A DNA stretch of 64,000 bases from Candidatus Ozemibacter sibiricus (GTDB lineage Bacteria > Muiribacteriota > Ozemobacteria > Ozemobacterales > Ozemobacteraceae). The stretch spans positions 124,001 to 188,000 of the forward strand of contig QOQW01000005.1 of assembly GCA_003327425.1 (NCBI GenBank), in the 5' to 3' direction. The notes beneath the pieces are model-generated. The model worked only from the letters and a program-made list of their open reading frames with translations, did no database searches and was not told the origin of the DNA. The position numbers were made by a program, and so were the translations under genes. Shown here piece by piece: positions 44,369 to 53,201 of this stretch (position 1 is its first letter; each line of letters opens with the position of its first letter).

Positions 44369-46138
44369 ATGGGTGTGGAGATGGACCAAGAACTGACCGC
44401 CGGGGCCGGCCCCTCAAACGCCCGTTGGTACCAGGCTGGCCGGGCCATGTGGGCGGCCTGGGTGGCCCTCCTGGTCCTCCTGCTGGGGACCGTGGCCGGT
44501 CTGGGCCTGGGGCGGGGGCAGGCCGCGGGCCCGGCCGCGACGGTTCGACTCGCCTCCGAGGCCCGGCGGTCGCCGACGGCGGCCGCGCGGCCGGCGGTCG
44601 CCACGCTGACCATCCTCTATACCAACGATACCCACAGTCACCTGCTGCCGTTCGACATGCCCGCCTTCGGCAAGAACCTCGGCGGCATCGCGCGCCGAGC
44701 GGCCTACATCCGGGCAGTGCGGGCGGCGACGCCGCATGTGCTGCTGCTCGACGGCGGCGACATCTTCCAGGGCACCCCGTTCTTCTCGTTCTTCAAAGGG
44801 GAAGCCGATCTGCGCGCCTTCGACCTCTGCGGCTACGATGCCACCACCCTCGGCAATCACGAACTCGACGAGGGCATGCCACATCTGCGACGCATGTACC
44901 AGATCGCCTCGATGGCCCTGCTGTGCGCCAACGTCCGCGAGGCGCGCACCGGCGAGCTGGTCTTCCCGGCCTGGCGTCTCTTCGAGCGTGCCGGCCGCAC
45001 CATCGCCGTGCTCGGCGTGATCGGCAGCGAAGCCTGGAGCGTCACCCCCGCCGCCCACCGGGCCGGCTATGACTGGATCGAGCCGCGCCAGGCCTTGCCT
45101 CCTTTGCTGGCCCGGCTCCGGCCGCAGGCCGATCTCGTGGTGCTGCTCTCGCATTCCGGCTATGAGGAAGACCAGGCCCTGGCGGCCGCCGTTCCCGGCC
45201 TCGACGTCATCATCGGCGGGCATACCAATACCTTCCTCGAGCATCCGGTCCTGGTGAAGCCCACGCCGCTGCTGGTGCCGGGCGCAGCGCCCTCGGCCTT
45301 CGGCGGCACCCTGATCGTGCAGGCCTTCAAGTGGGGATACTACATCGGTCGCCTCGACATCGGATTCGGTCCGGAAGGCGTGCTGGGCTTCGCCGGCCAT
45401 CTGCAGCCGCTCGACGCTTCCATCAGCGTTCCCCTCGACTGTCCGGTGGCTCGGCTGGTTTCGGGGTATGAAGAGCAGATCCGGGCTCGCACCTCCCTGG
45501 TGGTGGGCGAATGTCCCGTCGACCTCCTGTACCCTGAAGAAGAGAAGCACGTGCGGGCCCTGCCGCTCGGCACCCTGGTCTGCGAGGCGCTTCGCCGGTT
45601 CGCCGGCGGCGACCTCGCCCTCATGAACTCCGGTTCCATCCGCGATGGCATTCCGGCCGGGCCGATCACCATGGGGCGCGTCTTCCAGGTGCTGCCGTTC
45701 GACAATACGGTGGTGACCTTCACCATGAGCGGAGCCGCCATCCGCGACATGCTCGGCTTCATCTGCGCCAACCATGGCCGCATCACCGGGTACCAGTATG
45801 CCGGCGTCACCTGCGTCTTCGATCTGGCTGCCGGGCAGGTCCGCGACATCCGCATCGGCGGCGCCCCCCTCGAACCCGAGCGCGACTACCGGGTGGTCAC
45901 CATCTCCTACCTCGCCGACGGCAACCAGAACGGCCACGAGCTGTTCAAAGCGGCGCGCGACAAGAGCGACACCGGCTTCCTGATGCGCGACGCGCTGGTC
46001 GACTGGCTGCGCCGCCACCCCCGCCTCGATCCGCCGCCGGCCGACGTGGTGGCGATTAGCGGGCGGCCGGCCGTCGTCACCGCGGTTGGTAGTAGTACCA
46101 GTTCGCCAGGAACGCCAGGGCCGATACGAAAAGATTGA
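44369..46138 (+). CDS. 5'-nucleotidase / 2',3'-cyclic phosphodiesterase family protein
   Basis: The 589-residue protein has an N-terminal membrane anchor (about 27-48) and an Ala-rich spacer. A calcineurin-like metallophosphatase domain follows with ILYTNDTHSHLLPF, LLLDGGDIFQGTPFF, TLGNHELDEG and VIIGGHTNT. The C-terminal 5'-nucleotidase domain (about 375-560) has NSGSIRDGIPAGPITMG and LPFDNTVVTF, which form the substrate pocket. It is expected to act in the periplasm on nucleotides, facing outward from the inner membrane. Its 3' end overlaps the convergent membrane-kinase gene by 62 bp (46077-46138). The Asp-His and Asn-His-Glu catalytic motifs look intact. Confidence 0.93.
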   Translation: MGVEMDQELTAGAGPSNARWYQAGRAMWAAWVALLVLLLGTVAGLGLGRGQAAGPAATVRLASEARRSPTAAARPAVATLTILYTNDTHSHLLPFDMPAFGKNLGGIARRAAYIRAVRAATPHVLLLDGGDIFQGTPFFSFFKGEADLRAFDLCGYDATTLGNHELDEGMPHLRRMYQIASMALLCANVREARTGELVFPAWRLFERAGRTIAVLGVIGSEAWSVTPAAHRAGYDWIEPRQALPPLLARLRPQADLVVLLSHSGYEEDQALAAAVPGLDVIIGGHTNTFLEHPVLVKPTPLLVPGAAPSAFGGTLIVQAFKWGYYIGRLDIGFGPEGVLGFAGHLQPLDASISVPLDCPVARLVSGYEEQIRARTSLVVGECPVDLLYPEEEKHVRALPLGTLVCEALRRFAGGDLALMNSGSIRDGIPAGPITMGRVFQVLPFDNTVVTFTMSGAAIRDMLGFICANHGRITGYQYAGVTCVFDLAAGQVRDIRIGGAPLEPERDYRVVTISYLADGNQNGHELFKAARDKSDTGFLMRDALVDWLRRHPRLDPPPADVVAISGRPAVVTAVGSSTSSPGTPGPIRKD

Positions 46139-47483
46139 CCGCCATGCCCATGCGCAGGAACGCCACCCGGCTCCATTCGCCCAGGTGGCGGCCGCCGATC
46201 GCCCAGTAGAGGCGATCGCCCAGCATGGTGCCCACCAGCATGGTGGCCGTCGAGAAGACGGGCTCCAGCCCGAAATCGCCCAGGGCCAGGTGGAAGGACA
46301 GGAGGGCGATGGTCAGCCAGAGGGCCCGTCCGACGAACCCGGGGCGGCGCAGCCAATGGCGCGGCTGGGCGGGATCGGCGGCCGTCAGCATGCGGATGCG
46401 CCAGGCCCAGCGGACGCTGAGGTTGGCGGTGATGGTGAGCAGGAAGGGGACGGTCAGCGGGCGCTGCAGGTGGGGGAAGAACGTGCCGACGAGCAGCCAG
46501 ACCAGCGAGACGATGAACATGTAGAAGATGGGCCGGACCCGGAACTGGTCCGGCTCGTTGGCACGGTGCTCGATGAAATGGTCGCTGAAGGCCATCAGCA
46601 GGGTGGCGATCAGCACCGGGATGTACCAGTCCCAGCGGACCAGGATCCAGACGCCGTAGCCGACCAGGCCGATGCCGATGATCCCCGAGGTGCCGAATTT
46701 CCCTGACAGGCGGGCGATGACATAGGTCGAGCCCAGCATGTACAGGATCAACCCGACCCGGAAGGCCAGCATGGACGCCGGCTCGTTGGCCAGTTTCATC
46801 AGGATGAACAGGGTGCCGAAGGGGATGAAGAAATTGTCGGCGCCGCCCAGCGAGATGGCTTCGAAGATGGTGACCAGGATCGCGATGACGACGGCCGACA
46901 GCACGCATTCCAGGCGACCGGTATCGGTCAGCAGCAACAGTCCGAGATGGACGATGATGAAGGTCGACAGCAGGAAGATGAGCGAACCTTCCACGCTCTT
47001 CTTGCCTTCCTCTTCCTCGACTTCGTAGATCTTGAAGCCGTAGGCCTTGCCGATGAGGGCGGCCAGCGCATCGGACACCGACAGCACGAGCGTGGCGATC
47101 ACGTAGTAGGCCGGCCGGTCCATGGCCGAGCACAGGACGTAGGTGAGGTAGAGCGCGATGGGGTGCAGCACCGCCCCCGACGACTGGCGTTCGACGCCAT
47201 GGATCGAGGCGAGCAGGCCCAGACTCTGCCCGATCTTCACCAGCAGGACGAACCCGAGGCACATCAGCAGCAGGGTCCAGTGGGAGGCGAAGACGTGGGC
47301 GAAGGTGGTCGCCACCACGCCGGCCGTCAGGTGGACGAACTTGCGGCTCATCTCCTTCGAGCAGAGATCGAACCCGCGCAACAGTTCGGCCAGGCCGAAG
47401 ATGGCCAAAAAGACGGCCGTGACCAGCAGCGCCGCCGTGATTTCGTGCAGCACGACGGGCGGCACCCGGGCCAGCCAGGTCAT
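46077..47483 (-). CDS. Dolichol-kinase-like (SEC59/DGK1/VTE5-type) polytopic membrane protein
   Basis: The 468-residue protein has about 12 hydrophobic segments. The N-terminal half (about 45-260) matches the CTP-dependent lipid kinase family: EMSRKFVHLTAGV, LVLSVSDALAALIGKAYG and KSVEGSLIFLLSTF. The C-terminal half (about 270-460) is a further membrane domain with SGIIGIGLVGYGVWI and a final AFLANWYYYQPR, for which I have no firm family. It might be a fused second enzyme or an extension. Expected substrates are polyprenols, diacylglycerol or phytol. It follows EF-G on the same strand but is separated by a hairpin terminator, so it is probably transcribed separately. Confidence 0.75.
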   Translation of the reverse strand: MTWLARVPPVVLHEITAALLVTAVFLAIFGLAELLRGFDLCSKEMSRKFVHLTAGVVATTFAHVFASHWTLLLMCLGFVLLVKIGQSLGLLASIHGVERQSSGAVLHPIALYLTYVLCSAMDRPAYYVIATLVLSVSDALAALIGKAYGFKIYEVEEEEGKKSVEGSLIFLLSTFIIVHLGLLLLTDTGRLECVLSAVVIAILVTIFEAISLGGADNFFIPFGTLFILMKLANEPASMLAFRVGLILYMLGSTYVIARLSGKFGTSGIIGIGLVGYGVWILVRWDWYIPVLIATLLMAFSDHFIEHRANEPDQFRVRPIFYMFIVSLVWLLVGTFFPHLQRPLTVPFLLTITANLSVRWAWRIRMLTAADPAQPRHWLRRPGFVGRALWLTIALLSFHLALGDFGLEPVFSTATMLVGTMLGDRLYWAIGGRHLGEWSRVAFLRMGMAVNLFVSALAFLANWYYYQPR

Positions 47484-47514
47484 CGCGCGACGCCTCCGGC
47501 CCGCCGGTCAACAA

Positions 47515-47542
47515 ACACCCCGCCCGGCGTCGGGCGGGGTGT
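47515..47542 (-). terminator. Terminator hairpin after the EF-G gene
   Basis: ACACCCCGCCCG (47515-47526) pairs perfectly with CGGGCGGGGTGT (47531-47542) around a 4-nt loop, lying 39 bp after the EF-G stop. On the minus strand it is followed by TTGTTGA, a short T-rich tail that fits a weak intrinsic terminator. Confidence 0.6.
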
Positions 47543-47580
47543 GGATGGCTTCCCGAGGCGCGCGCCCCGGACGTCGGAGG

Positions 47581-49668
47581 TCACTCTTCCTCCTCGGCCT
47601 CCTTGCGGCCGTATTCCTTGACGATGGCTTCGGTGACATTGGCGGGGACTTCTTCGTAGTGATCGAACTTCATGACGAAATCGGCCCGCGATTGCGTCAT
47701 CGACTTGAGGTCGGTGGCGTATTTGTACATCTCGGCCAGCGGCACGTGGGCTTTGACCATCTGCATGTCGCCGGCGGGCTCCATGCCCAGGATGCGGCCG
47801 CGGCGGGAGTTCAGGTCGCCGATGACGGTGCCCATGAAGGACTCGGGGGTCATTACCGTCACTTCGTAGATGGGTTCGAGCAGAATCGGCTTGGCTTCGG
47901 CGATGCCCTTCTTGAAGGCCAGGGTGGCGGCCAGTTTGAAGGCCAGTTCCGAAGAGTCGACGTCGTGGTACGACCCGAAGTGCAGGGTGGCTTTGAACCC
48001 GATGGTGGGGAAGCCGGCGATGACGCCGCGCTTGCGGGCTTCCTGCAGGCCTTTCTCGACGGCCGGAATGAAGTTCTTGGGCACCACGCCGCCGACGATC
48101 TCGTCGACGAACTCGAAATCGCCGCCCGGCAACGGCTCGAACCGGATGTGGACATCGCCGTACTGGCCGCGGCCGCCGGATTGTTTCTTGTGCTTCCCCT
48201 GCACGTCGGACTTGCCTTTGATCGTCTCGCGGTAGGGGATCTTGGGCTTGGAGATGTCGACGTCGACATTCCAGCGCGCCTTCAAGCGGCAGATGGCCAC
48301 GTCGATGTGCGTGTCGCCGAGGCCGGAGATCAGGCCCTGGCCCAGCTCGGGGTCGAACTCGTAACGCAGCACGCCATCATCGGCGCACAGCATCTGCAGG
48401 CCCGAGCCCATCTTCTCCTGGTCTTGCTTGGTGCGCGGGTTGACGGCGTAGGTCAGCTTGGGCGCCGGCAGCTCGGGCAGGGTGATCACCACGGGGCGGG
48501 ATTTGTCGCACAGGGTGTCGCCCCGCTGGGTGACCTTCGGCTTGACGAGCAGACCGATGTCGCCGGCGACCAGGGCGTCGAGGTCGAGCTTGGTCTTGCC
48601 GCGCAGGGTGAAGAAGTTGCCCAGCCGCTCGCTCTGATCGCGGATGGGATTGAACAGTTCGGTGCCGGCCGTCAGCTTGCCGCTGACAGCGCGCAGGAAG
48701 ATCATGTCGCCCGCCTGCTCGTTGATCTTCTTGAAGACGAAGGCGCAGGCGGGGGCGTCGACTTTGGCCTCGAGGACGACCTTGGCGTCGGGCTTCCCGG
48801 GTTCGTGGGCGGGGAAGGGAGCCCGTTCGGCCGGCGACGGCACGCACTCGAGCAGGAAGTCGAGCAGTCGGTCGGTGCCCAGGTTCTTGAGCGCCATGCC
48901 GCACAGCATGGGCTTGATGGCGTTGGCCGCCAGGCCCTTCCGGATGGCGGCTTTCAACTCGGCCACGCTGATCGTCTCGCCGCCGAAGAATTTCTCCATG
49001 AGGGCGTCGTCGCACTCGACGATCGACTCGACCATGCTGTCATGCAGCTTCTGGGCCAGGTCTTTGAGGTCGGCCGGGATCTCCTTCTCTTCGACCTTCT
49101 TGCCGGTGTCGTCGGTGTAGGCATAGGCCTTCATCGCCAGCAGATCGATCACGCCTTTCAGGTTGGCGGCCGTCCCCCAGGGGATCTGGATCGGCACGAT
49201 CTTCTTGTCGAAGGCGGTGAGGTCTTCCACGATCTTGGCGACATTGAGGTTCTCTTTGTCGAGCTTGCTCAGGAAGACGAGCCGCGGCACGTTGTAGGTG
49301 TTGAGGATCTTCCAGTTCTTCTCGGTGCCGACCTCGATGCCGGCGCTGGCGTTGACGACCACGATGGCGGTGTCCATGGCCAGGACGACCTTGTAGACCT
49401 CGCCAAGAAAATCATCGAACCCAGGGGTGTCGAGGAGGTTGATCTTGTGATCCTTCCATTCCAGGGCGGCCAGCGACGTGCCGATGGTCGCTTTCCGCTT
49501 GATTTCTTCGGGGTCGTAGTTCATCAGGGAGGTCCCGTCGTCGACCTTCCCGATCCGGGTGTTGGCGCCCGTATGGAACAGCATCGCCTCGGCCAGGGTG
49601 GTCTTGCCGGCGCCGCCGTGCGACACCAGGCCGATGTTCCGGATCTTGTCAGTGGTGTAGAGCTTCAT
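47581..49668 (-). CDS. EF-G2-type translational GTPase (elongation factor G paralogue)
   Basis: The 695-residue protein has all five EF-G domains at normal length. The G1 loop is SHGGAGKTTLAE instead of AHIDAGKTT, and the switch region reads KRKATIGTSL where canonical EF-G has ERGITI. Both are typical of the EF-G2 paralogue group. G3 is DTPGFDDF and G4 SKLDKEN. Domains III-V include RGRQYGDVHI and SFMGTVIGDLNSRRGRI. EF-G2 proteins bind ribosomes but their exact role is unclear. The gene is isolated from any ribosomal operon, which also argues against it being the housekeeping factor. A promoter of the TTGCAT-17-TATATG type lies upstream. Confidence 0.9.
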   Translation of the reverse strand: MKLYTTDKIRNIGLVSHGGAGKTTLAEAMLFHTGANTRIGKVDDGTSLMNYDPEEIKRKATIGTSLAALEWKDHKINLLDTPGFDDFLGEVYKVVLAMDTAIVVVNASAGIEVGTEKNWKILNTYNVPRLVFLSKLDKENLNVAKIVEDLTAFDKKIVPIQIPWGTAANLKGVIDLLAMKAYAYTDDTGKKVEEKEIPADLKDLAQKLHDSMVESIVECDDALMEKFFGGETISVAELKAAIRKGLAANAIKPMLCGMALKNLGTDRLLDFLLECVPSPAERAPFPAHEPGKPDAKVVLEAKVDAPACAFVFKKINEQAGDMIFLRAVSGKLTAGTELFNPIRDQSERLGNFFTLRGKTKLDLDALVAGDIGLLVKPKVTQRGDTLCDKSRPVVITLPELPAPKLTYAVNPRTKQDQEKMGSGLQMLCADDGVLRYEFDPELGQGLISGLGDTHIDVAICRLKARWNVDVDISKPKIPYRETIKGKSDVQGKHKKQSGGRGQYGDVHIRFEPLPGGDFEFVDEIVGGVVPKNFIPAVEKGLQEARKRGVIAGFPTIGFKATLHFGSYHDVDSSELAFKLAATLAFKKGIAEAKPILLEPIYEVTVMTPESFMGTVIGDLNSRRGRILGMEPAGDMQMVKAHVPLAEMYKYATDLKSMTQSRADFVMKFDHYEEVPANVTEAIVKEYGRKEAEEEE

Positions 49669-49726
49669 GGTTCTCTCCTCGGTACGGTATCAATCGGAAA
49701 TGGAAATGGGGAATGGAAGTCCCGTA

Positions 49727-49755
49727 CATATACAGGATTTCCGGTCGAAATGCAA
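49727..49755 (-). promoter_or_regulatory. Sigma-70-type promoter of the EF-G2 gene
   Basis: On the minus strand, TTGCAT (49750-49755) and TATATG (49727-49732) are 17 bp apart, about 58 bp before the EF-G2 start codon. Confidence 0.55.
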
Positions 49756-49801
49756 CGGAAAACCTCGCCGGTTCGGCGGTCTTGGCTTGGATAGAGCCGC
49801 C

Positions 49802-49830
49802 TTGCACCAAGATCGGGGATACGGTACAAC
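49802..49830 (+). promoter_or_regulatory. Candidate promoter of the lytic transglycosylase gene
   Basis: TTGCAC (49802-49807) and TACAAC (49825-49830) are 17 bp apart, about 31 bp before the ATG at 49862. The -10 is weak, but spacing and position are right. Confidence 0.45.
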
Positions 49831-49861
49831 CTTGATCACAACTTTGCCCCGGAGGTGCTCC

Positions 49862-52072
49862 ATGCAACCTGTCGTCCGCTTCCTGCGGAAGATCCCCTCT
49901 GGAATGAGGGGTTTCTGCGTAGCGATCTTCCTGGCCGCCTGGCTGGTGAGTCCTGACGTGGTGCTGGGGGCCAGCCGTCACGCGAAAGGTCACAGCAAAT
50001 CGGCGACCAAGACCAAAACCACCCCTGCCAAAACCAAAGCGGCCGCTCACCGCAAGCCCGCCGTGGCCAAGGAGCCGAAAGCACCGGTTGTGCCGGCCGT
50101 CGAGCGGTCGGCCCCCTTCGAGGGACGACTCCACCGGATCCATGCGCTGTGGACCGGGCGGCGGTTCGCCGAACTGGCGGCCGAGCTGGCGGCTTTGCCT
50201 CGATCCGCCCTGCTGGAAGACCTGCGGTTGTATCTTCTGGCTGAAGCGCAGCGCCAGGCTGGGCAGGAAACCGCGGCCATCGTCACCTTCCGGCGATTGC
50301 TCCAGGAGTTTCCGGGGAGCTGGATGGCGCGGACGGGGGCTTTTCCCTATCTGTTGCTGGCCGCCCGGCTCGAGGGCGTCGCGGCCGAACCACGGCTGGC
50401 GCCGTTGGTGGCCGATCTGCCCACTCCCTACCAGCGGGGCCGGGCCCTGGAAGCGCTCGCCGCGCTTTATCCGGCCGGGAGTCCGGAACGGGGCCGCCGC
50501 CTGCTCGAGGCTTTGCGCGCGTATCGGAGCAGAAGCCATTTCTACCAGGACATGCCCGAAGCGCAGGGGTGCTTGAAAAGCCTGCTGGACGAAGCCCCCG
50601 CCTTCCCCTTCACCCGCCAGGAATGGCTGGAGATCCTGCTGCGCGCCTGCCGGGAAGGGCTGGGGGCCCAGGCCGAGCGCGCCGCCGCCGCCATCGCCGC
50701 CCGCTTCCGTCGCGATGGGCCCGCGATGGCGCTGTTGGTGCAGGCGGAGGCGGCTCGCGTCCGCAAGCAGGGGCCGGCCGTTATGGCGGCGATCGACCAG
50801 CTGCTGGCCCAGCCGACCGCCGATCCCGGCCTGGTGGCCCTGGGGCGCCAGATCAAGGGCGAATACTTCCACTTCAGCGGACAGCACGTGCCGGCTCTCG
50901 CCGAACTGAAGCTGGCTCTGGCCTACGGGCGGGCGCCCGTCGATGTCGTGGCGGCGCAGTACCGGTTGATGCGATCGGCCGCCGAGGCCGGCTATGAAGC
51001 CGAGGCGGTCAAGGCCGCCCAGTGGCTGGGCCGGGCAGCCCCGACCCTGCCGGTGCTGCCCGTCCACCTGTTCGAGATGGGCTTGCAGCGCTATGATGCC
51101 GGCCGCCTGGCCGAAGCGGTGCCGTATTTCCTGACCCTGGCCCGGGCCTGCCCCGGTCACCACCGCGCCGACGATGCCCTGGGCTACGCGGCCCGGGCGC
51201 TCGGCCTCGACCGTCGGGACGGCCGCGATCTGCTGGCCCTGCTGCGCCGGGTCTATCCGCATTCCTTCTTCGTCTACTGGCTCGACCCGGCCGCTCGCAC
51301 CGCCCCTATGCCCCAGGCGGCCGCCCGCCCGCCGGCACTGCCGGCTTCCCTCAAAAAGCGGATTCCGGCCTGGCGGGCTCTCCTCAAAAGCCCCTTCGAC
51401 AAATTCGCGCGCGACGAGATCTTCGGCCGCCTCGACGAAGCGCCCGGTGATCCGGCTCTGACCTGGGCGGCCAGCGAAGCGGCCATCGATGCCCACGACT
51501 ACTTCCTGGTGACCGCCTTCGGCGAGCGGTTCCTCAAGGCTTGGCTCGATGAAGGCAAGACCGGGGCCCAGGTGCCCTCGTGGGTCTGGCCGATCTACTA
51601 TCCCCGGCCCTACTGGGACAAAGTGCAGCTCGAGGCCCGCAAATATGGGCTCGATCCATGGTGGGTGCTGTCGATCATGCGCGAGGAGAGCCACTTCAAT
51701 CCGAACATCCTGTCGCGCAGCAATGCCCATGGCTTGATGCAGATCCTGCCTTCGACGGGCAAGTGGATTGCCGACAAGCTGGGCCTCAAAGAGAGGTTCG
51801 ACAAGAACAGCCTGTGGAACACCGATCGCAACATCGCTTTCGGCACCTGGTACCTCGGCTACCTGCGCGATCTGTTCAATGGCGATCTGTTCCTGGCGGC
51901 GGCCGCCTACAATGGCGGGCAGGGGAACATCCTGCGCAAGGTCGAGCAAGGGCCCTATGCCCATTTGCCCGTGCTGGAGCGGCTCGACCGCGTGCCGTTG
52001 CCCGAAACCCGCGATTACTACAAGAAGGTCATGGGCAGCTGGTGGAACTACCGGCGGTTGTACGAGAAGTGA
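49862..52072 (+). CDS. Soluble lytic transglycosylase (SLT family)
   Basis: The ATG at 49862 follows CGGAGG and gives 736 residues with a signal peptide (about 15-36, GFCVAIFLAAWLVSPDVVLGA). A Lys/Thr/Ala-rich spacer (about 38-78) leads to a superhelical, TPR-like U-domain (about 85-560). The catalytic SLT domain (about 590-715) contains the probable Glu in MREESHFNP, then SRSNAHGLMQILPSTG and AAYNGGQGNILR. It is expected to cleave peptidoglycan in the periplasm to form anhydromuropeptides, like E. coli Slt70, and is longer than Slt70 by about 100 residues. A 21-bp hairpin follows the stop by 27 bp and probably ends the transcript. Confidence 0.93.
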   Translation: MQPVVRFLRKIPSGMRGFCVAIFLAAWLVSPDVVLGASRHAKGHSKSATKTKTTPAKTKAAAHRKPAVAKEPKAPVVPAVERSAPFEGRLHRIHALWTGRRFAELAAELAALPRSALLEDLRLYLLAEAQRQAGQETAAIVTFRRLLQEFPGSWMARTGAFPYLLLAARLEGVAAEPRLAPLVADLPTPYQRGRALEALAALYPAGSPERGRRLLEALRAYRSRSHFYQDMPEAQGCLKSLLDEAPAFPFTRQEWLEILLRACREGLGAQAERAAAAIAARFRRDGPAMALLVQAEAARVRKQGPAVMAAIDQLLAQPTADPGLVALGRQIKGEYFHFSGQHVPALAELKLALAYGRAPVDVVAAQYRLMRSAAEAGYEAEAVKAAQWLGRAAPTLPVLPVHLFEMGLQRYDAGRLAEAVPYFLTLARACPGHHRADDALGYAARALGLDRRDGRDLLALLRRVYPHSFFVYWLDPAARTAPMPQAAARPPALPASLKKRIPAWRALLKSPFDKFARDEIFGRLDEAPGDPALTWAASEAAIDAHDYFLVTAFGERFLKAWLDEGKTGAQVPSWVWPIYYPRPYWDKVQLEARKYGLDPWWVLSIMREESHFNPNILSRSNAHGLMQILPSTGKWIADKLGLKERFDKNSLWNTDRNIAFGTWYLGYLRDLFNGDLFLAAAAYNGGQGNILRKVEQGPYAHLPVLERLDRVPLPETRDYYKKVMGSWWNYRRLYEK

Positions 52073-52099
52073 GCGGCGGCTGACGGGCTGACGTTCGCT

Positions 52100-52146
52100 C
52101 TCGAAGCCGCACCGCCCCGCTGAATGCGGGGCGGTGCGGCTTCGAG
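52100..52146. terminator. Perfect 21-bp hairpin after the transglycosylase gene
   Basis: Arms at 52100-52120 and 52126-52146 are exact complements (GC-rich, beginning CTCGAAGCCGC) around the loop TGAAT. The stem is strong enough to end transcription from both sides, between the transglycosylase on the plus strand and the small genes on the minus strand, though no T-run follows. Confidence 0.65.
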
Positions 52147-52167
52147 GGGGCAGGAGCGGCCGCGCTG

Positions 52168-52311
52168 TCAGCGCAGGCGGCGACTCCGCATGGTGGGCAG
52201 GACCGTGGTTTCTCTGACCGATTCCAGTAGGGCGAAGCAGGTGCGGGCCAGGAGCAGGCCCGATCCCAGGGAAAACAGCAGCAGGCCGAAGAGTTCTCCG
52301 CCTGGACCCAT
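52168..52311 (-). CDS. Tiny single-pass membrane protein, 47 residues
   Basis: The ATG at 52309-52311 is preceded by GGAGAT. The product is MGPGGELFGLLLFSLG then a hydrophobic helix (SGLLLARTCFALL) and a basic tail (MRSRRLR). It starts 17 bp after the stop of the HTH gene on the same strand, so the two may be cotranscribed. The small size makes the call uncertain. Its charge pattern suggests a cytoplasmic C-terminus. Confidence 0.45.
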   Translation of the reverse strand: MGPGGELFGLLLFSLGSGLLLARTCFALLESVRETTVLPTMRSRRLR

Positions 52312-52328
52312 GGTGCCGAGATCTCCGC

Positions 52329-52553
52329 TCAGAGCAGATGAGAGGTCTCAGGCTTGAGAAGGGGGGGCATGGTCTCCGGATTCCGTTGCTCCATTTCACT
52401 CAACCACTTCAGGATGCTGTCGGCCCGGAAGCGGACGGAACGGCCGATCTTCACGGTGGGCAGGCCCATCCGGCGCAGGGTGTAGATGGTGTTGCGCTTC
52501 ACTTGCAGGAAATTCATCAGCTCGGGGATCGTCATGAGGCAGTCGGTCTTCAT
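52329..52553 (-). CDS. Excisionase-type helix-turn-helix protein
   Basis: From the ATG at 52553 (GGGAGG upstream) the protein has 74 residues and matches the short MerR-like/excisionase HTH family: MTIPELMNFLQVKRNTIYTLRRMGLPTVKIGRSVRFRADSILKWLSEME. A second possible start is the Met seven residues in. Such proteins act as recombination directionality factors on mobile elements or as small regulators. It stands at the left edge of a lower-GC region with two toxin-antitoxin modules, but no integrase is seen in the window. Confidence 0.8.
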   Translation of the reverse strand: MKTDCLMTIPELMNFLQVKRNTIYTLRRMGLPTVKIGRSVRFRADSILKWLSEMEQRNPETMPPLLKPETSHLL

Positions 52554-52752
52554 AGGTGAACCTCCCGATGGAGCATGAGCGTTGGTAATCCAGATATCGT
52601 CACCGCGCGCCCGGATGTTGAGAGGCCCACGCTCTGAACCCGCGGATGAATTTTTTTGCTGCACCCCCTAAACTTCCATTCCCGTTTCGCCGATGGGAAA
52701 GGTGAAGTTCAGGTGAAGTTCCACTTCAACCCCGAAGTGGGCGGAACCGAAT

Positions 52753-52817
52753 GGACAACCAAATCCCTAACTCCCTTTCAATGTGTCGCTCACCACGGCA
52801 CATTTTTTATTTTAGCC
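52753..52817. repeat. Direct repeat, copy 1 (55 bp exact core)
   Basis: Bases 52763-52817 are identical to 54490-54544, and the match extends left to 52753 with two mismatches. The copies are in the same orientation about 1.73 kb apart and bracket the MazF module. The core includes a stem-loop followed by T-rich sequence, described separately. Confidence 0.85.
52780..52813 (+). terminator. Intrinsic terminator inside repeat copy 1
   Basis: AATGTGTCG (52780-52788) pairs with CGGCACATT (52796-52804) with one G-T wobble around a 7-nt loop, and a run rich in T follows (to 52813). This is a typical Rho-independent terminator on the plus strand, yet no plus-strand gene ends here. Confidence 0.65.
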
Positions 52818-53201
52818 CGCATCTGTAGAGGGATTTGGCCGCCATCCGGTTCCTTTCGCCAGCCGAGTGTCGCGTTTTTTGTCGCGATCATCGGCCTGAG
52901 GTTCGACTCCCCTGTCCATCCACCTGCCATCGGTCTCCAACTTGATCTCCCCTCGGGGGAATGGATCGAAGGCTCCACCCTCATTCTAGCTGATGCTGGG
53001 TGGAGATATGGATCGTCGGACCGAATCTCTGAGGTGCCATGCCGCTGATGCCATCAGCGTCGAGATGTCGAGAGACGGCGCCCACAAACCGGGGACCGGC
53101 CTTGGATAGACAGGCCTGCAATCTCTGGCGACATCCTCGGCCGTGAGCAAGCGGCTGCGCCTGACCTTCGAGTTGATCAAAAAAACCGCGCTATGACCGG
53201 G

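Larger units (their letters stand above)
52554..53201. other. 648-bp AT-richer region with no clear gene
   Basis: Base composition drops here compared with the chromosome on the left. Only short, unconvincing frames are present. The stretch holds the first copy of a 55-bp repeat with an intrinsic terminator (52763-52817). Around 52891-52925 there is a GGTTCGACTCC sequence that resembles a tRNA T-loop but does not fold as one. No promoter for a protein gene was found. A small RNA ending at the terminator is possible. Confidence 0.4.

Noticed and set aside
52891-52925. tRNA 3'-end-like sequence (GGTTCGACTCC) as an attachment site
   Set aside because: The T-arm stem has mismatches and no CCA or acceptor pairing follows, so it is probably chance.
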